Below are positions 32,884-41,241 of a stretch of DNA of 50,491 nucleotides, one piece after another (within the stretch, counting starts at the first letter, position 1; each line of letters starts with the position of its first letter). Made by a program: the position numbers and the translations under genes. The notes beneath the pieces were generated by a model. The model did no database searches and had not been told where the DNA came from. It saw only the letters and a list, made by a program, of their open reading frames with translations. This DNA comes from Shewanella indica (GTDB lineage: Bacteria > Pseudomonadota > Gammaproteobacteria > Enterobacterales > Shewanellaceae): the NCBI RefSeq assembly GCF_002836975.1, contig NZ_NIJK01000050.1, forward strand, positions 1-50,491, given 5' to 3'.

Positions 32884-34689
32884 ATGCGTCCAACTCTTTA
32901 CCTTGAAGGTCCCGTCGATAAGCTCAACTGGCAAGTGCTCAAACTTCTCTGGCCCTATCTGTTGGAATACAAGGGCCGGATTATCCTGGCGCTGCTGTGT
33001 CTTGTTGTGGGAAAACTCGCCAGTGTCGGTTTGCCTTTCCTGTTGAAGCATTTGGTTGATGACTTGGGGAGCGCCCAAACGGCGCAGCTGTTGGCCGTGC
33101 CTATAGCGCTGGTTTTGGCTTATGGCAGCTTGAGATTAGTCAATGCGCTCACCGGGGAGATCAGGGATACCCTCTTTGGCCGAGTGACCGAGAGGGCGAT
33201 ACGACGCCTGGGATTGCAGGTATTTGAACATCTGCACCGGCTGGATCTCGGTTTTCACCTCGACAGGCGCACCGGCGGATTATCGCGGGACATAGAGCGC
33301 GGCACCAGCGGCATCAGTTTTCTGATGCGTTTTATGGTGTTCAACATAGTACCCACCTTGTTGGAAATCCTGATGGTGGTGGCCATTTTACTGTGGAATT
33401 ATGGTATCTGGTTTGCGCTGATAACCTTCTGTTCCGTGCTGGCCTACGGTTTGTTTTCTGTTGTGACGACAGAGTGGCGTACCTCTTATGTCCGTGAGGC
33501 GGCGAAGGCCGACTCGGTATCCAACACCCGCGCTATCGATAGCCTGCTTAACTATGAAACCGTCAAATACTTCAACAATGAAGCCTATGAGGCGAATGAG
33601 TATGACAAGGCGTTGGCAGACTGGGAAGTGGCCAAGCGCAAGAATCGTCTGTCGTTGTTCGCCCTCAATGCCGGTCAGGCCACCATTATTGCTGTCGCCA
33701 TGACTTTAATGCTGGGGCTGGCGGCCTTTGAAGTGACCCGTGGGCAGATGACTGTGGGTGACTTTGTATTGATCAACGCCTTTATGATGCAACTCTTTAT
33801 GCCGCTCAACTTCCTGGGTTTTGTGTATCGTGAAATTCGGGGTGCTTTGGCCAATATAGAGCGGATGTTCTCGCTGCTGGATAAGACCCCTCTGGTAAAA
33901 GACAGTCCTACGGCTAAAGCCGTATCGCTGACAGAGGGCCGAATCAGTTTTGACTCGGTTGGCTTTGGCTATGGTGACAGGCAGATACTCAAGGGCGTGA
34001 GTTTTGAGATAGAGCCCGGGCAGAAGGTGGCTGTCGTGGGTGAAAGCGGCGCCGGTAAATCGACGTTGGTGCGCTTGTTGTTCCGCTTTTACGATGTCAG
34101 CCAAGGAGCGATTCGGGTCGATGGTATTGATATTCGCGATATGACCCAAGATGCACTGCGCCGAGCCATTGCCATAGTACCTCAGGATACTGTGCTGTTT
34201 AACGATACTCTGTTTGAGAATATTCGCTATGGCCGCCCCGATGCTTCGGACGCCGAAATCTGGCAGGCGATAGAGTTGGCCCACCTTAAGCAGTTTGTTG
34301 AGGCATTACCGCAGCAGGCCCAGACCAAGGTGGGTGAGAGAGGCATGAAACTCTCTGGCGGTGAAAAGCAGCGAGTGGCAATTGCCAGGGCGATATTGAA
34401 GCGCTCGCCGATACTGATCTTCGATGAGGCCACCTCATCACTGGACAGCCGCTCCGAGCGGGCAATTCTCAAGGCGCTCGACGAAGTTGCCAAGGGCCAT
34501 ACCAGCTTGGTGATTGCCCACAGGCTATCGACAGTGGTGGATGCCGATAAAATCTTAGTGTTGCACCAAGGCCAGTTGGTTGAATCCGGATGCCATGACA
34601 GCCTGCTGGCCGCCGATGGATATTACGCGCGTTTATGGCGGATCCAGCACACAAAACAGGCTGATGAGTCGGTGCAAGTTCAGCATTGA
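32884..34689 (+). CDS. ATM1/ABCB7-type ABC exporter
   Basis: This 601-aa half-transporter has an N-terminal membrane domain with six helices (about 15-330) and a C-terminal ABC ATPase domain. ATPase motifs are VGESGAGKST (Walker A), LSGGEKQRVAIARAI (signature), ILIFDEATSSLD (Walker B) and the switch His in VIAHRLSTV. The segment SNTRAIDSLLNYETVKYFNNE in the membrane domain is characteristic of the ATM1/HMT1 (glutathione-linked) branch. Bacterial members export glutathione conjugates or heavy-metal thiolates. It functions as a homodimer. Confidence 0.9.
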   Translation: MRPTLYLEGPVDKLNWQVLKLLWPYLLEYKGRIILALLCLVVGKLASVGLPFLLKHLVDDLGSAQTAQLLAVPIALVLAYGSLRLVNALTGEIRDTLFGRVTERAIRRLGLQVFEHLHRLDLGFHLDRRTGGLSRDIERGTSGISFLMRFMVFNIVPTLLEILMVVAILLWNYGIWFALITFCSVLAYGLFSVVTTEWRTSYVREAAKADSVSNTRAIDSLLNYETVKYFNNEAYEANEYDKALADWEVAKRKNRLSLFALNAGQATIIAVAMTLMLGLAAFEVTRGQMTVGDFVLINAFMMQLFMPLNFLGFVYREIRGALANIERMFSLLDKTPLVKDSPTAKAVSLTEGRISFDSVGFGYGDRQILKGVSFEIEPGQKVAVVGESGAGKSTLVRLLFRFYDVSQGAIRVDGIDIRDMTQDALRRAIAIVPQDTVLFNDTLFENIRYGRPDASDAEIWQAIELAHLKQFVEALPQQAQTKVGERGMKLSGGEKQRVAIARAILKRSPILIFDEATSSLDSRSERAILKALDEVAKGHTSLVIAHRLSTVVDADKILVLHQGQLVESGCHDSLLAADGYYARLWRIQHTKQADESVQVQH

Positions 34690-34750
34690 TTCAGCCTGGC
34701 TGCCGCATACTCGAAAGTCCAAAGTCGCGTCAGCCATGGGGGCAGCACAG

Positions 34751-35020
34751 ATGGAAAACATTGTATTGCAGGTCAATATTGAAGGAATGCAGGACAAAGT
34801 CCGTACAGATTGGAATTGTCTGGCGGATGAGCTTAAGGCCCGAGGTATGGATGATGTTGCCCTCAATCAATTACATACCGAGTTACGTGCCGGGCTGAGA
34901 GTATCCACCCGCGGCCTGACTCTGTCTATGGTATCTGCAGAACCCTTTAATGAGGCGTTGGAAGGAATTATCAGTGAGTCAAGAAAGCAGGCTCAGTCGC
35001 AAGGGGAAGTGCGTAGCTGA
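34751..35020 (+). CDS. Small hypothetical protein
   Basis: This predicted cytosolic protein of 89 aa begins MENIVLQVNIEG and continues with a mix of helix and strand, with no recognised motif or signal. The ATG at 34751 has GGGGG upstream; the in-frame upstream ATG at 34736 lacks a ribosome-binding site. The gene lies 62 nt downstream of the ABC exporter and may be co-transcribed. Whether it is conserved cannot be told without a search. Confidence 0.5.
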   Translation: MENIVLQVNIEGMQDKVRTDWNCLADELKARGMDDVALNQLHTELRAGLRVSTRGLTLSMVSAEPFNEALEGIISESRKQAQSQGEVRS

Positions 35021-35033
35021 GCCTGAGTTGATG

Positions 35034-35246
35034 CTATTTCTTGGTTTGGTTGCGGTCGGCTTGCCAGCCGTCGCACAGTAGGTTGAAACTATTTTTCGCT
35101 TCATTTAGCGGTGTCAGTTCAGTTATTTTACCGCCGCGATAACAGAGCATCTCTCCCTCAATCTCAATTAAACGGCTGCAATTCTTGCAGCTGAGCGATG
35201 CAGTTTTGCTCGTTTCCGGCTTGGGGACCTGACTGACAAATGTCAT
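35034..35246 (-). CDS. Small protein with a CxxC motif
   Basis: This predicted 70-aa protein has one CKNC pair (about 20-23) and two further Cys (CYRGG, LLCDGW). It could bind zinc or be redox active, but four Cys in this pattern do not match a known zinc ribbon. The ATG at 35246 is selected because the longer frame is out of place. It lies convergent with the hypothetical gene at 34751-35020. The function is unknown. Confidence 0.5.
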   Translation of the reverse strand: MTFVSQVPKPETSKTASLSCKNCSRLIEIEGEMLCYRGGKITELTPLNEAKNSFNLLCDGWQADRNQTKK

Positions 35247-35363
35247 TTTCACTTCAAAATCCTCTGGAAGTGGCAAGTCTTGATTAGGCGCAAGATCTTA
35301 CCACTTTTGTGATGCAACGCACAATCTAACCATTATTACGCTTCGGTGACAGTGACAATACCG

Positions 35364-36854
35364 TCATTGATCGAAGTGAGCGTAGTATTTATCCAAAGAT
35401 ACCGACAGGCCACTTTGGGTAACGATTCTGACGTGGCGTGGTTTGAGTTGTCTTGGGTCAGTAACCCCGCAGGAGTGGGCCAGCATCCCCAGATCATGGT
35501 GCAATGCCTTGTTGTAGTTGGCGACTCGGGTGGATTTATCCCTGGGATCCAATCCTTGTTGCAGTTTCTTGTTATGGGTGGTTATCCCGGTGGGGCAGGT
35601 ATCCTTGTTGCACTGCAGCGCTTGAATACATCCCAGCGCGAACATATTCCCTCTCGCTGAGGCGGTGAAATCCGCCCCCAGCGCCAGCGCCCAGGCGACT
35701 CTGGAGGGCGTGATAAGTTTGCCTGAGGCTATCACCTTGATCCTTTGCTTCAGTCCATGCCGCCGCAGTTGATCGACCAACAGTGGCAAGCTCTCTTTCA
35801 GCGGTAGGCCAACATAGTCCATCAAGGTTTGCGGCGCTGCGCCCGTTCCGCCATCGGCGCTGTCGAGGGTGAAGAAATCGGGAGCCGAGTCATGACCGCG
35901 TTGGTTAATCTCTTCCAGAAAATCTTCCAACCAGTGAGTATCACCCAAGACCGCTTTGATCCCTGTGGGTTTGCCTGTCACCTGTCTGACTCTGGCTATC
36001 ATGTCGAGAATGTCGCCGACATGATGAAACTCGATATGGCCGTTGGGACTGATGGAATCCTCTCCTGCTGGGATCCCTCTAATCGCGGCTATCTCTTCGG
36101 TTACCTTTACCCCGGGAAGAATTCCCCCCTTGCCTGGCTTGGCTCCCTGACTGAGTTTGATTTCGAACATTTTCACCTGAGAGTGAACGGCCACTTCCCT
36201 GAGCTTGTCATCATCCAGGTGCCCTTCAGCGTTGCGAACGCCATATTTGGCAGTGCCTATCTGGAATACCAGATCGCAGTTTCCCTTGAGGTGGTGGGCG
36301 CTGAGGCCGCCTTCCCCTGTGTTGAGCCAGCATCCTGCCTGGGCTGCCCCATGGGAAAGGGCGGTAACAGCTGGGCGAGAAAGAGCGCCGAAACTCATGG
36401 CGGAAATATGGCAAATGGCGCTGGTGGCAAAGGGATGTTCGCAGTCAGGGCCAATAATCACAGGTGTTGGCGGTACAACGTCTTGATCCAGTGTGGGGAA
36501 GGCGGTGTTCATAAACAGTATGCTGCCGTTGGCTTCCAGTGGCCTGGTGGAGCCGAAGGCTATGGTGCGGTCGACATTTTTCGCCGCTCGGTAGACCCAA
36601 CTACGCTCGGCACGATTGAAGGGGAGTTCTTCCCGATCGAGAGCGAAAAAGTACTGGCGGAAGAATTCGCCCATTTTCTCGAAGAAATATCGGAATCGTC
36701 CGACAACAGGGTAGTTATGCCGCACCGCCTGCTTGGTTTGCATCACATCGGCGATATACATATAAGTGATTACCAAGAGTCCTAAGCCGACGACTATCAA
36801 AAACAGGCCGGAAAAGAGTTCCAGGCCCCACATAAACCAGTTTTGCTCGCGCAT
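35364..36854 (-). CDS. FMN-binding glutamate-synthase-like oxidoreductase, membrane-anchored
   Basis: The 496-aa protein starts with a membrane helix (about 12-32) and then carries the FMN-binding TIM-barrel of the glutamate synthase central domain, with GALSRPAVTALSHGAA, GEGGLSAHHLKGNCDLVFQIG and KPGKGGILPGVKV. An iron-sulfur-type Cys cluster lies in LQCNKDTCPTGITTH, as in glutamate synthases. It has no amidotransferase (Gln-hydrolysing) domain, so it is a stand-alone GltB-like enzyme of uncertain substrate. It is followed by nothing obviously related. Confidence 0.85.
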   Translation of the reverse strand: MREQNWFMWGLELFSGLFLIVVGLGLLVITYMYIADVMQTKQAVRHNYPVVGRFRYFFEKMGEFFRQYFFALDREELPFNRAERSWVYRAAKNVDRTIAFGSTRPLEANGSILFMNTAFPTLDQDVVPPTPVIIGPDCEHPFATSAICHISAMSFGALSRPAVTALSHGAAQAGCWLNTGEGGLSAHHLKGNCDLVFQIGTAKYGVRNAEGHLDDDKLREVAVHSQVKMFEIKLSQGAKPGKGGILPGVKVTEEIAAIRGIPAGEDSISPNGHIEFHHVGDILDMIARVRQVTGKPTGIKAVLGDTHWLEDFLEEINQRGHDSAPDFFTLDSADGGTGAAPQTLMDYVGLPLKESLPLLVDQLRRHGLKQRIKVIASGKLITPSRVAWALALGADFTASARGNMFALGCIQALQCNKDTCPTGITTHNKKLQQGLDPRDKSTRVANYNKALHHDLGMLAHSCGVTDPRQLKPRHVRIVTQSGLSVSLDKYYAHFDQ

Positions 36855-36863
36855 CTTCTATCC

Positions 36864-37370
36864 TTATTGACTGCCAAAGTGGCTGGTTACCAGGCCCGTG
36901 GGCCCCTGTTCTGCCAAGGTGAGAATAAAAAGTTGATCGTATTGCTGCTCATCCAAACTAACAAGGGGGCCACCGAGTGCCTTGATGATGGCCGGAATCG
37001 TATTGCTGTGGCCGGCGATCAGCACATTGCCTTGGCTGGCTTTGACTGCATCTGTTATGGCATTGATGTGAGCCTCCAAGCCGCCTTTGGCTGGAAACAC
37101 CTCAATCTTGAGTTGTTTGGCTGTTGCAATCGGTGCCAGGGTTTCCTGAGTTCGGCGAAACTCACTCGACATCAGCCTGTGCAGTCGGGTGTCCCGTAAT
37201 GCCGCTGCCAGAGCTTCGGCGCGCGCCTTGCCGACGGCTGTCAGCCCGGGATCGCTTCCCTGAGCTTTTTCCGCATGCCTAACCAAGAATATGGTTTGAT
37301 GGGGGGCGGTGGCCTGGGATGGCCAACTAAAAAGCACTGAAAGACAAAGCAGTAGAAAAATTCTTACCAT
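36864..37370 (-). CDS. Exported SixA-like histidine phosphatase
   Basis: This 168-aa protein has a signal peptide (about 1-21) and the histidine phosphatase motif FLVRHAEK (about 28-35), with the second conserved region LIAGHSNTIP (about 116-125). This is the branch-2-like short histidine phosphatase form exported to the periplasm. The substrate is unknown. It lies 9 nt upstream of the FMN glutamate-synthase-like gene on the same strand, so the two are probably one operon. Confidence 0.82.
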   Translation of the reverse strand: MVRIFLLLCLSVLFSWPSQATAPHQTIFLVRHAEKAQGSDPGLTAVGKARAEALAAALRDTRLHRLMSSEFRRTQETLAPIATAKQLKIEVFPAKGGLEAHINAITDAVKASQGNVLIAGHSNTIPAIIKALGGPLVSLDEQQYDQLFILTLAEQGPTGLVTSHFGSQ

Positions 37371-37506
37371 TTTTATTTTCTATCAAATACTTAAATAACA
37401 TGTGGGATCATAGCTTGAGTATCGGCCTGGGTAAACAATCACTAAACTAATTGCTGAATTGGTCGATAATTAACCTGGGACATGCTTTTCATACGAGGAA
37501 ACCAAG

Positions 37507-38085
37507 ATGGAAATCCGCAATCATGGCGCTCAGGTCTCTGAGGTAGCCAAGGATAAGACCCAACAACTGGATGGTAATCATGGCAAGGCGGTATCTGAAG
37601 TCGCCAGTAGCAAGAGCATCCGCCATGTCAGTCAGCAGTTGATGAATAACGCTATTCTGGCGGCGCAGGAGGAGGTAAGTCTCAATAGTGGCAACGAACC
37701 CATGAGTCTCTTGTATCGCGCCGCGATTGAGGCCATCAATGAAGAACTCGCACCCTACATGGGTGAAAATGCCCTGCAGCAGGTGCAGGAGCAGCAGATA
37801 GATACTTCTCCCGAGGCCACGGCCGACAGAATTGTTAGCTTTGCTACTCAGTTCTTCAGTGTCTACCAGCAGCAAAATTCCAGCATGGACTTTGACAGTC
37901 AGCTATCCGGTTTTATGGACGTTATCGGCGGCGCCATAGATCAGGGCTTTAAAGAGGCGACGGATATTCTCTCCGGGCTCAAGGTGCTGGAAGGCGAAAT
38001 CAAGACTGGGGTGGATGAAACTTACTCTCTGGTACAGCAAGGGTTGCAGACATTCAGAGATAGCTTTAGCACAGAGCAGGAATAA
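37507..38085 (+). CDS. DUF5610-like protein
   Basis: This acidic, helix-rich protein of 192 aa has no signal peptide. The pattern, with SLLYRAAIEAINEELAPYMGENALQQ and ATADRIVSFATQFFSVYQQQN followed by a Gly-rich GFMDVIGGAIDQGFKEA segment, resembles DUF5610 proteins of Shewanella and Pseudomonas. Their function is unknown. The gene stands alone, followed by a terminator. GAGGAAACC lies upstream of the ATG. Confidence 0.65.
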   Translation: MEIRNHGAQVSEVAKDKTQQLDGNHGKAVSEVASSKSIRHVSQQLMNNAILAAQEEVSLNSGNEPMSLLYRAAIEAINEELAPYMGENALQQVQEQQIDTSPEATADRIVSFATQFFSVYQQQNSSMDFDSQLSGFMDVIGGAIDQGFKEATDILSGLKVLEGEIKTGVDETYSLVQQGLQTFRDSFSTEQE

Positions 38086-38116
38086 TCGAGATCATGCGAA
38101 ACCTTACCTGCAGATA

Positions 38117-38142
38117 ACCCCCTCACTATGAGGGGTTTTTGT
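38117..38142 (+). terminator. Terminator after the DUF5610-like gene
   Basis: CCCCTC (38120-38125) and GAGGGG (38131-38136) form a short GC-rich stem around a 5-nt loop, followed by TTTTT. Confidence 0.75.
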
Positions 38143-38198
38143 TGGTTGAATATGGGGTTATGCTGCAATAATCGTCTTGTGTTACCTAAGGAGAAGCT

Positions 38199-38948
38199 AT
38201 GTGGACTGAAGGTCGGGTCATTGAGCGTATCGATTGGAACAGCAAGTTATTCAGCCTGAGGATTGCCGCCGAGATAGCACCGTTTATTGCCGGCCAGTTT
38301 ATCAAGCTCAGTCAGCTGCGGGATGATAAACGTATCGCCCGGGCCTATTCTCTGGTGAATGCCCCCGGGACTGACTATCTTGAAATACTGGCGGTGGCGG
38401 TAGATCAAGGCCAGTTGTCGCCAGACCTGCAATCTTTGCAGCCGGGTGACAGTATTAGTGTGACAGACAAAGCCACCGGCTTTATGACCCTGGATGAGAT
38501 CCCTAAAGGGGAATTACAGGGGCGCCACCTGTGGTTTTTGGCAACAGGTACTGCTGTGGGGCCGTTTCTTTCCATGCTGGATACTCAGGAGCCTTGGCAA
38601 CGGTTTGATAAAGTGGTTCTGGTTTACGGGGTAAGAGAAGTGCAGGATCTCGCCTATCTCGATAAGATCCGCGGCTATCAACAGACCTATCACGAGCAAT
38701 TTGTGTTTGTGCCCAGTGTCACTCGTGAAGACTTTGACGGTGCGCTGCGTTGTCGCATCCCGGATGGGTTGCAAAGCGGTGAGATAGAGGCCAAGGCCGA
38801 ACTGAGCATAAGTGCAAAGGACTCGCAATTGATGCTTTGTGGTAATCCCGGGATGATCCAGGGGGCTACGGCGGTGCTTATCGATAAAGGCTTGGCCAAA
38901 AACCTGCGCCGGGCCCCTGGACAGATAACAGTCGAAAAATACTGGTAA
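38199..38948 (+). CDS. fpr: Ferredoxin/flavodoxin-NADP reductase
   Basis: This 249-aa FAD enzyme has the FAD-binding motif RAYSLVNAP (about 48-56), a GxGT-like NADP segment (FLATGTAVGPFLSML) and a terminal VEKYW, which matches the aromatic C-terminal end of Fpr proteins. It moves electrons between NADPH and ferredoxin or flavodoxin in the cytosol. AAGGAG lies 7 nt before the ATG. The GST gene follows 13 nt later, so the pair is an operon, perhaps for redox stress. Confidence 0.9.
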   Translation: MWTEGRVIERIDWNSKLFSLRIAAEIAPFIAGQFIKLSQLRDDKRIARAYSLVNAPGTDYLEILAVAVDQGQLSPDLQSLQPGDSISVTDKATGFMTLDEIPKGELQGRHLWFLATGTAVGPFLSMLDTQEPWQRFDKVVLVYGVREVQDLAYLDKIRGYQQTYHEQFVFVPSVTREDFDGALRCRIPDGLQSGEIEAKAELSISAKDSQLMLCGNPGMIQGATAVLIDKGLAKNLRRAPGQITVEKYW

Positions 38949-38961
38949 CAGGAGAGTCTGG

Positions 38962-39552
38962 ATGCAGCTCTATTACTCTACAGCTTCGCCTTATGCCCGC
39001 GTGGTCAGGGTCATTGCCCGCGAGCTGGGTTTGGCGCTGGATGAAAAGCTGGTCAATCCCTTCGATAACAGTGACGAGTTACTGTCAGTTAACCCCTTGG
39101 GGAAAATTCCCTGTCTGCTTTTGGAAGATGGCGCCGCACTGTTCGACAGCGAAGTCATAGCCCGCTTTCTGGACGACAGATTCGGCCAGGATCGTTTCTT
39201 TGGGTCATCCAGAAACTGGGCTTATGAGTGCCAGTTCTCACTGCTTAAAGGCGCGCTGGATAGCGCCGTAGGCCTAAGGCAGGAACAGATGCGTGAAGAG
39301 GAGGGGGTTCGTTCTCCTTTCTGGAGCGGCCGTTTCGAGCAGGCCCTGCTCAGAGCCTTGATGGAGGTGGAGCGTCAGGGAATCATCGCAAGCGGTCCAC
39401 TCGATGCCAGGCAGGTGCTGCTATTGGTGCTACTCGAATACCTTGATTTTCGTCATCCGGATCTCGATTGGCGTAAAGTAGTGCCAGCCTTGGCACACTG
39501 GCAGGAATCGGCGTCACTCAGGCAGAGTTTCCGAGATACTCGTCCTAGATGA
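38962..39552 (+). CDS. Glutathione S-transferase family protein
   Basis: This 196-aa protein has the thioredoxin-fold N-terminal domain (MQLYYSTASPYARVVRV, then NPLGKIPCLLLEDG and the DSEVIARFLDDRF glutathione-binding block) and an all-helical C-terminal domain. The likely activating residue is Ser6 or Ser9. The substrate is unknown. It is translated from an ATG close behind fpr. Its last 39 nt overlap the tail of a convergent membrane-protein gene. Confidence 0.88.
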   Translation: MQLYYSTASPYARVVRVIARELGLALDEKLVNPFDNSDELLSVNPLGKIPCLLLEDGAALFDSEVIARFLDDRFGQDRFFGSSRNWAYECQFSLLKGALDSAVGLRQEQMREEEGVRSPFWSGRFEQALLRALMEVERQGIIASGPLDARQVLLLVLLEYLDFRHPDLDWRKVVPALAHWQESASLRQSFRDTRPR

Positions 39553-39963
39553 TTTCTCGGTAATTTGCGGTTTGGCCAAGTCGGAGTAACGCCTACCTTT
39601 GGGGTTGTCCCTGCGGTTGGTTTCACCGAAGGCACCGTAGAGATCATGGCTCATGCCATAATCCAGCCGTCGGTCGCTGAAGGGAACCCTTCTATCTTCA
39701 TGATGTTGATACTTGCAGTCGCATTGGCTGCAATCGCACTCAGGCAAGGGAAGCCTGGGCGCCTCCTTCGACAAAAAACGCTTGCCTTCAAGCGCTCTTA
39801 TCGCCTGGCAGGCAGTTGGTGTCAACATTATGGAGACACAGTGATACTGCTTTTCCTGCGGCGTAACAGGCTTGGCCAGCCGTCGCTTTCCTGGCCTTAA
39901 TCTGTGGCGGAACAGAAACAAGATCAGCAGCAAAGACACCACAGCCAGCAAGATTTCCAACAT
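39514..39963 (-). CDS. Small membrane protein with a Cys-rich motif
   Basis: This protein of about 149 aa starts with one membrane helix (about 3-20) and a basic cytosolic segment, then has CVSIML, PLPECDCSQCDCKYQHHEDRRVPF and a DRRLDYG block, a pattern seen in proteins of unknown function in Shewanella and Pseudomonas. Cys and His might bind a metal or cofactor. The ATG at 39963 is preferred to the one at 39993, which has no ribosome-binding site. It is convergent with the GST gene, with which it overlaps by 39 nt at the 3' ends. Confidence 0.7.
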   Translation of the reverse strand: MLEILLAVVSLLLILFLFRHRLRPGKRRLAKPVTPQEKQYHCVSIMLTPTACQAIRALEGKRFLSKEAPRLPLPECDCSQCDCKYQHHEDRRVPFSDRRLDYGMSHDLYGAFGETNRRDNPKGRRYSDLAKPQITEKSSRTSISETLPE

Positions 39964-40135
39964 ATCCAAGGCGTTTTCCCCCTCGCCATGCATGGGTTTT
40001 AAGGTTCAGTTTAGTTTAGTTTGCGACAATTCGGCCGATTCCAATCGCTTTGCTCCCAGCTGCTGCCATTCTGTCTATTTCATTTGTATTCCCCTTGCCA
40101 GAATTTTTTGCACTAGGCTGAAAACAAAGTAGATT

Positions 40136-40150
40136 AGAAATAGTTCTCAT
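40136..40150 (+). promoter_or_regulatory. Possible Fur box upstream of fbpABC
   Basis: TAGAAAT-A-GTTCTCA matches the 7-1-7 Fur pattern (TGATAAT-N-ATTATCA) at nine of fourteen positions. Position (36 nt upstream of the fbpA start) and the iron-transport context support it; the match itself is moderate. Confidence 0.35.
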
Positions 40151-40185
40151 TAAATTACTCATCCCAACATGGAGTGCCGAAGAAT

Positions 40186-41202
40186 ATGAGCTACAAAACA
40201 GGTCTGATACTTTGCAGTGCGTTGGCCGCATCCAGCCTGACGCTGCCGGTGGCCGCCGCCGGAGAGGTGACGGTTTATTCCTATCGTCAGGAGTTTTTGG
40301 TCAAGCCCATTCTGGATGACTTCAGTCAGGCTACCGGGGTGAAGGTTAATTTTGTGTTTGCCAAAGATGGCATCGCCGATAGATTGGCCCGTGAAGGACG
40401 TTTGTCACCGGCGGATCTGGTGCTGACGTCTGACTTTTCCCGTTTGCAGGAATTGGTGGACAAGCAGTTGGTCAAACAGGTGGAAAGCGACACGCTCAAG
40501 CAGAATATTCCGGCCCAATACCGGGATCCAGAAGGAAACTGGTACGCCCTAACCATGAGAGTGCGTAATCTCTATTCCAGCAAGGAGCGCCTCGGGCCGC
40601 TGGCGATCAACTATGAAGACCTGGCCGATGCCCGCTACAAGGGCAAGGTTTGTATGCGTAGTGGCAAGCATCCCTACAATATAGCGCTGGTGGCCTCCAT
40701 GATAGCCCACCATGGTGAAGCCGATGCCAAGAGTTGGCTTCAGGGGCTGAAGAGTAACTTGGCCCGTAAGCCTCAGGGTAACGATAGGGCGCAGGTGCAG
40801 GCGGTAAAAGAAGGCTTGTGTGATATCGCCATCGGTAACAGCTATTACTATGGCAAGATGCTGCAAGACCCCAAACAGCGGCCATGGGCCGAAGCGGCGG
40901 TGATCAACTTCCCGAACCAGGAAAATCGCGGTGCCCATATCAATGTCTCGGGTATGGCGCTGGCCAAGCATGCACCTAACTCGGCCGATGCCCTCAAGTT
41001 GATGGAGTATCTGTCTTCGGATGCCGCCCAACAGAGTTATGCCGAGGTCAATATGGAATATCCGGTCAAGGTCGATGTGCCTGTCTCAGAACTGGTGGCA
41101 TCCTGGGGTGACTTCAAAGCCGATGACTTGCCTGTCTACAAATTGGCAGAGCACCATCAGGCGGCGCTGAGACTGCTCGATGAGGTTAAGTTTGATCTCT
41201 GA
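40186..41202 (+). CDS. fbpA: Periplasmic iron(III)-binding protein FbpA/FutA family
   Basis: This is an exported binding protein of about 338 aa with a signal peptide (cleavage near AAA-GE) and a GEVTVYSYRQEFLVKPILDDF start typical of ferric-binding proteins. GNSYYYGKML (about 220-229) contains the adjacent tyrosines that coordinate Fe(III). It delivers iron to the FbpB-FbpC importer encoded next. The ATG at 40186 has GGAG 11 nt upstream. First gene of the three-gene operon. Confidence 0.88.
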   Translation: MSYKTGLILCSALAASSLTLPVAAAGEVTVYSYRQEFLVKPILDDFSQATGVKVNFVFAKDGIADRLAREGRLSPADLVLTSDFSRLQELVDKQLVKQVESDTLKQNIPAQYRDPEGNWYALTMRVRNLYSSKERLGPLAINYEDLADARYKGKVCMRSGKHPYNIALVASMIAHHGEADAKSWLQGLKSNLARKPQGNDRAQVQAVKEGLCDIAIGNSYYYGKMLQDPKQRPWAEAAVINFPNQENRGAHINVSGMALAKHAPNSADALKLMEYLSSDAAQQSYAEVNMEYPVKVDVPVSELVASWGDFKADDLPVYKLAEHHQAALRLLDEVKFDL

Positions 41203-41241
41203 GCTTGAAGGCGTTTTTGCAAAGGTTGTAGGGGAATAGCT

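Noticed and set aside
35829..36785. Open frame of 318 codons antisense to the FMN glutamate-synthase-like gene
   Set aside because: The sense frame has all family motifs; the antisense protein is not recognisable.
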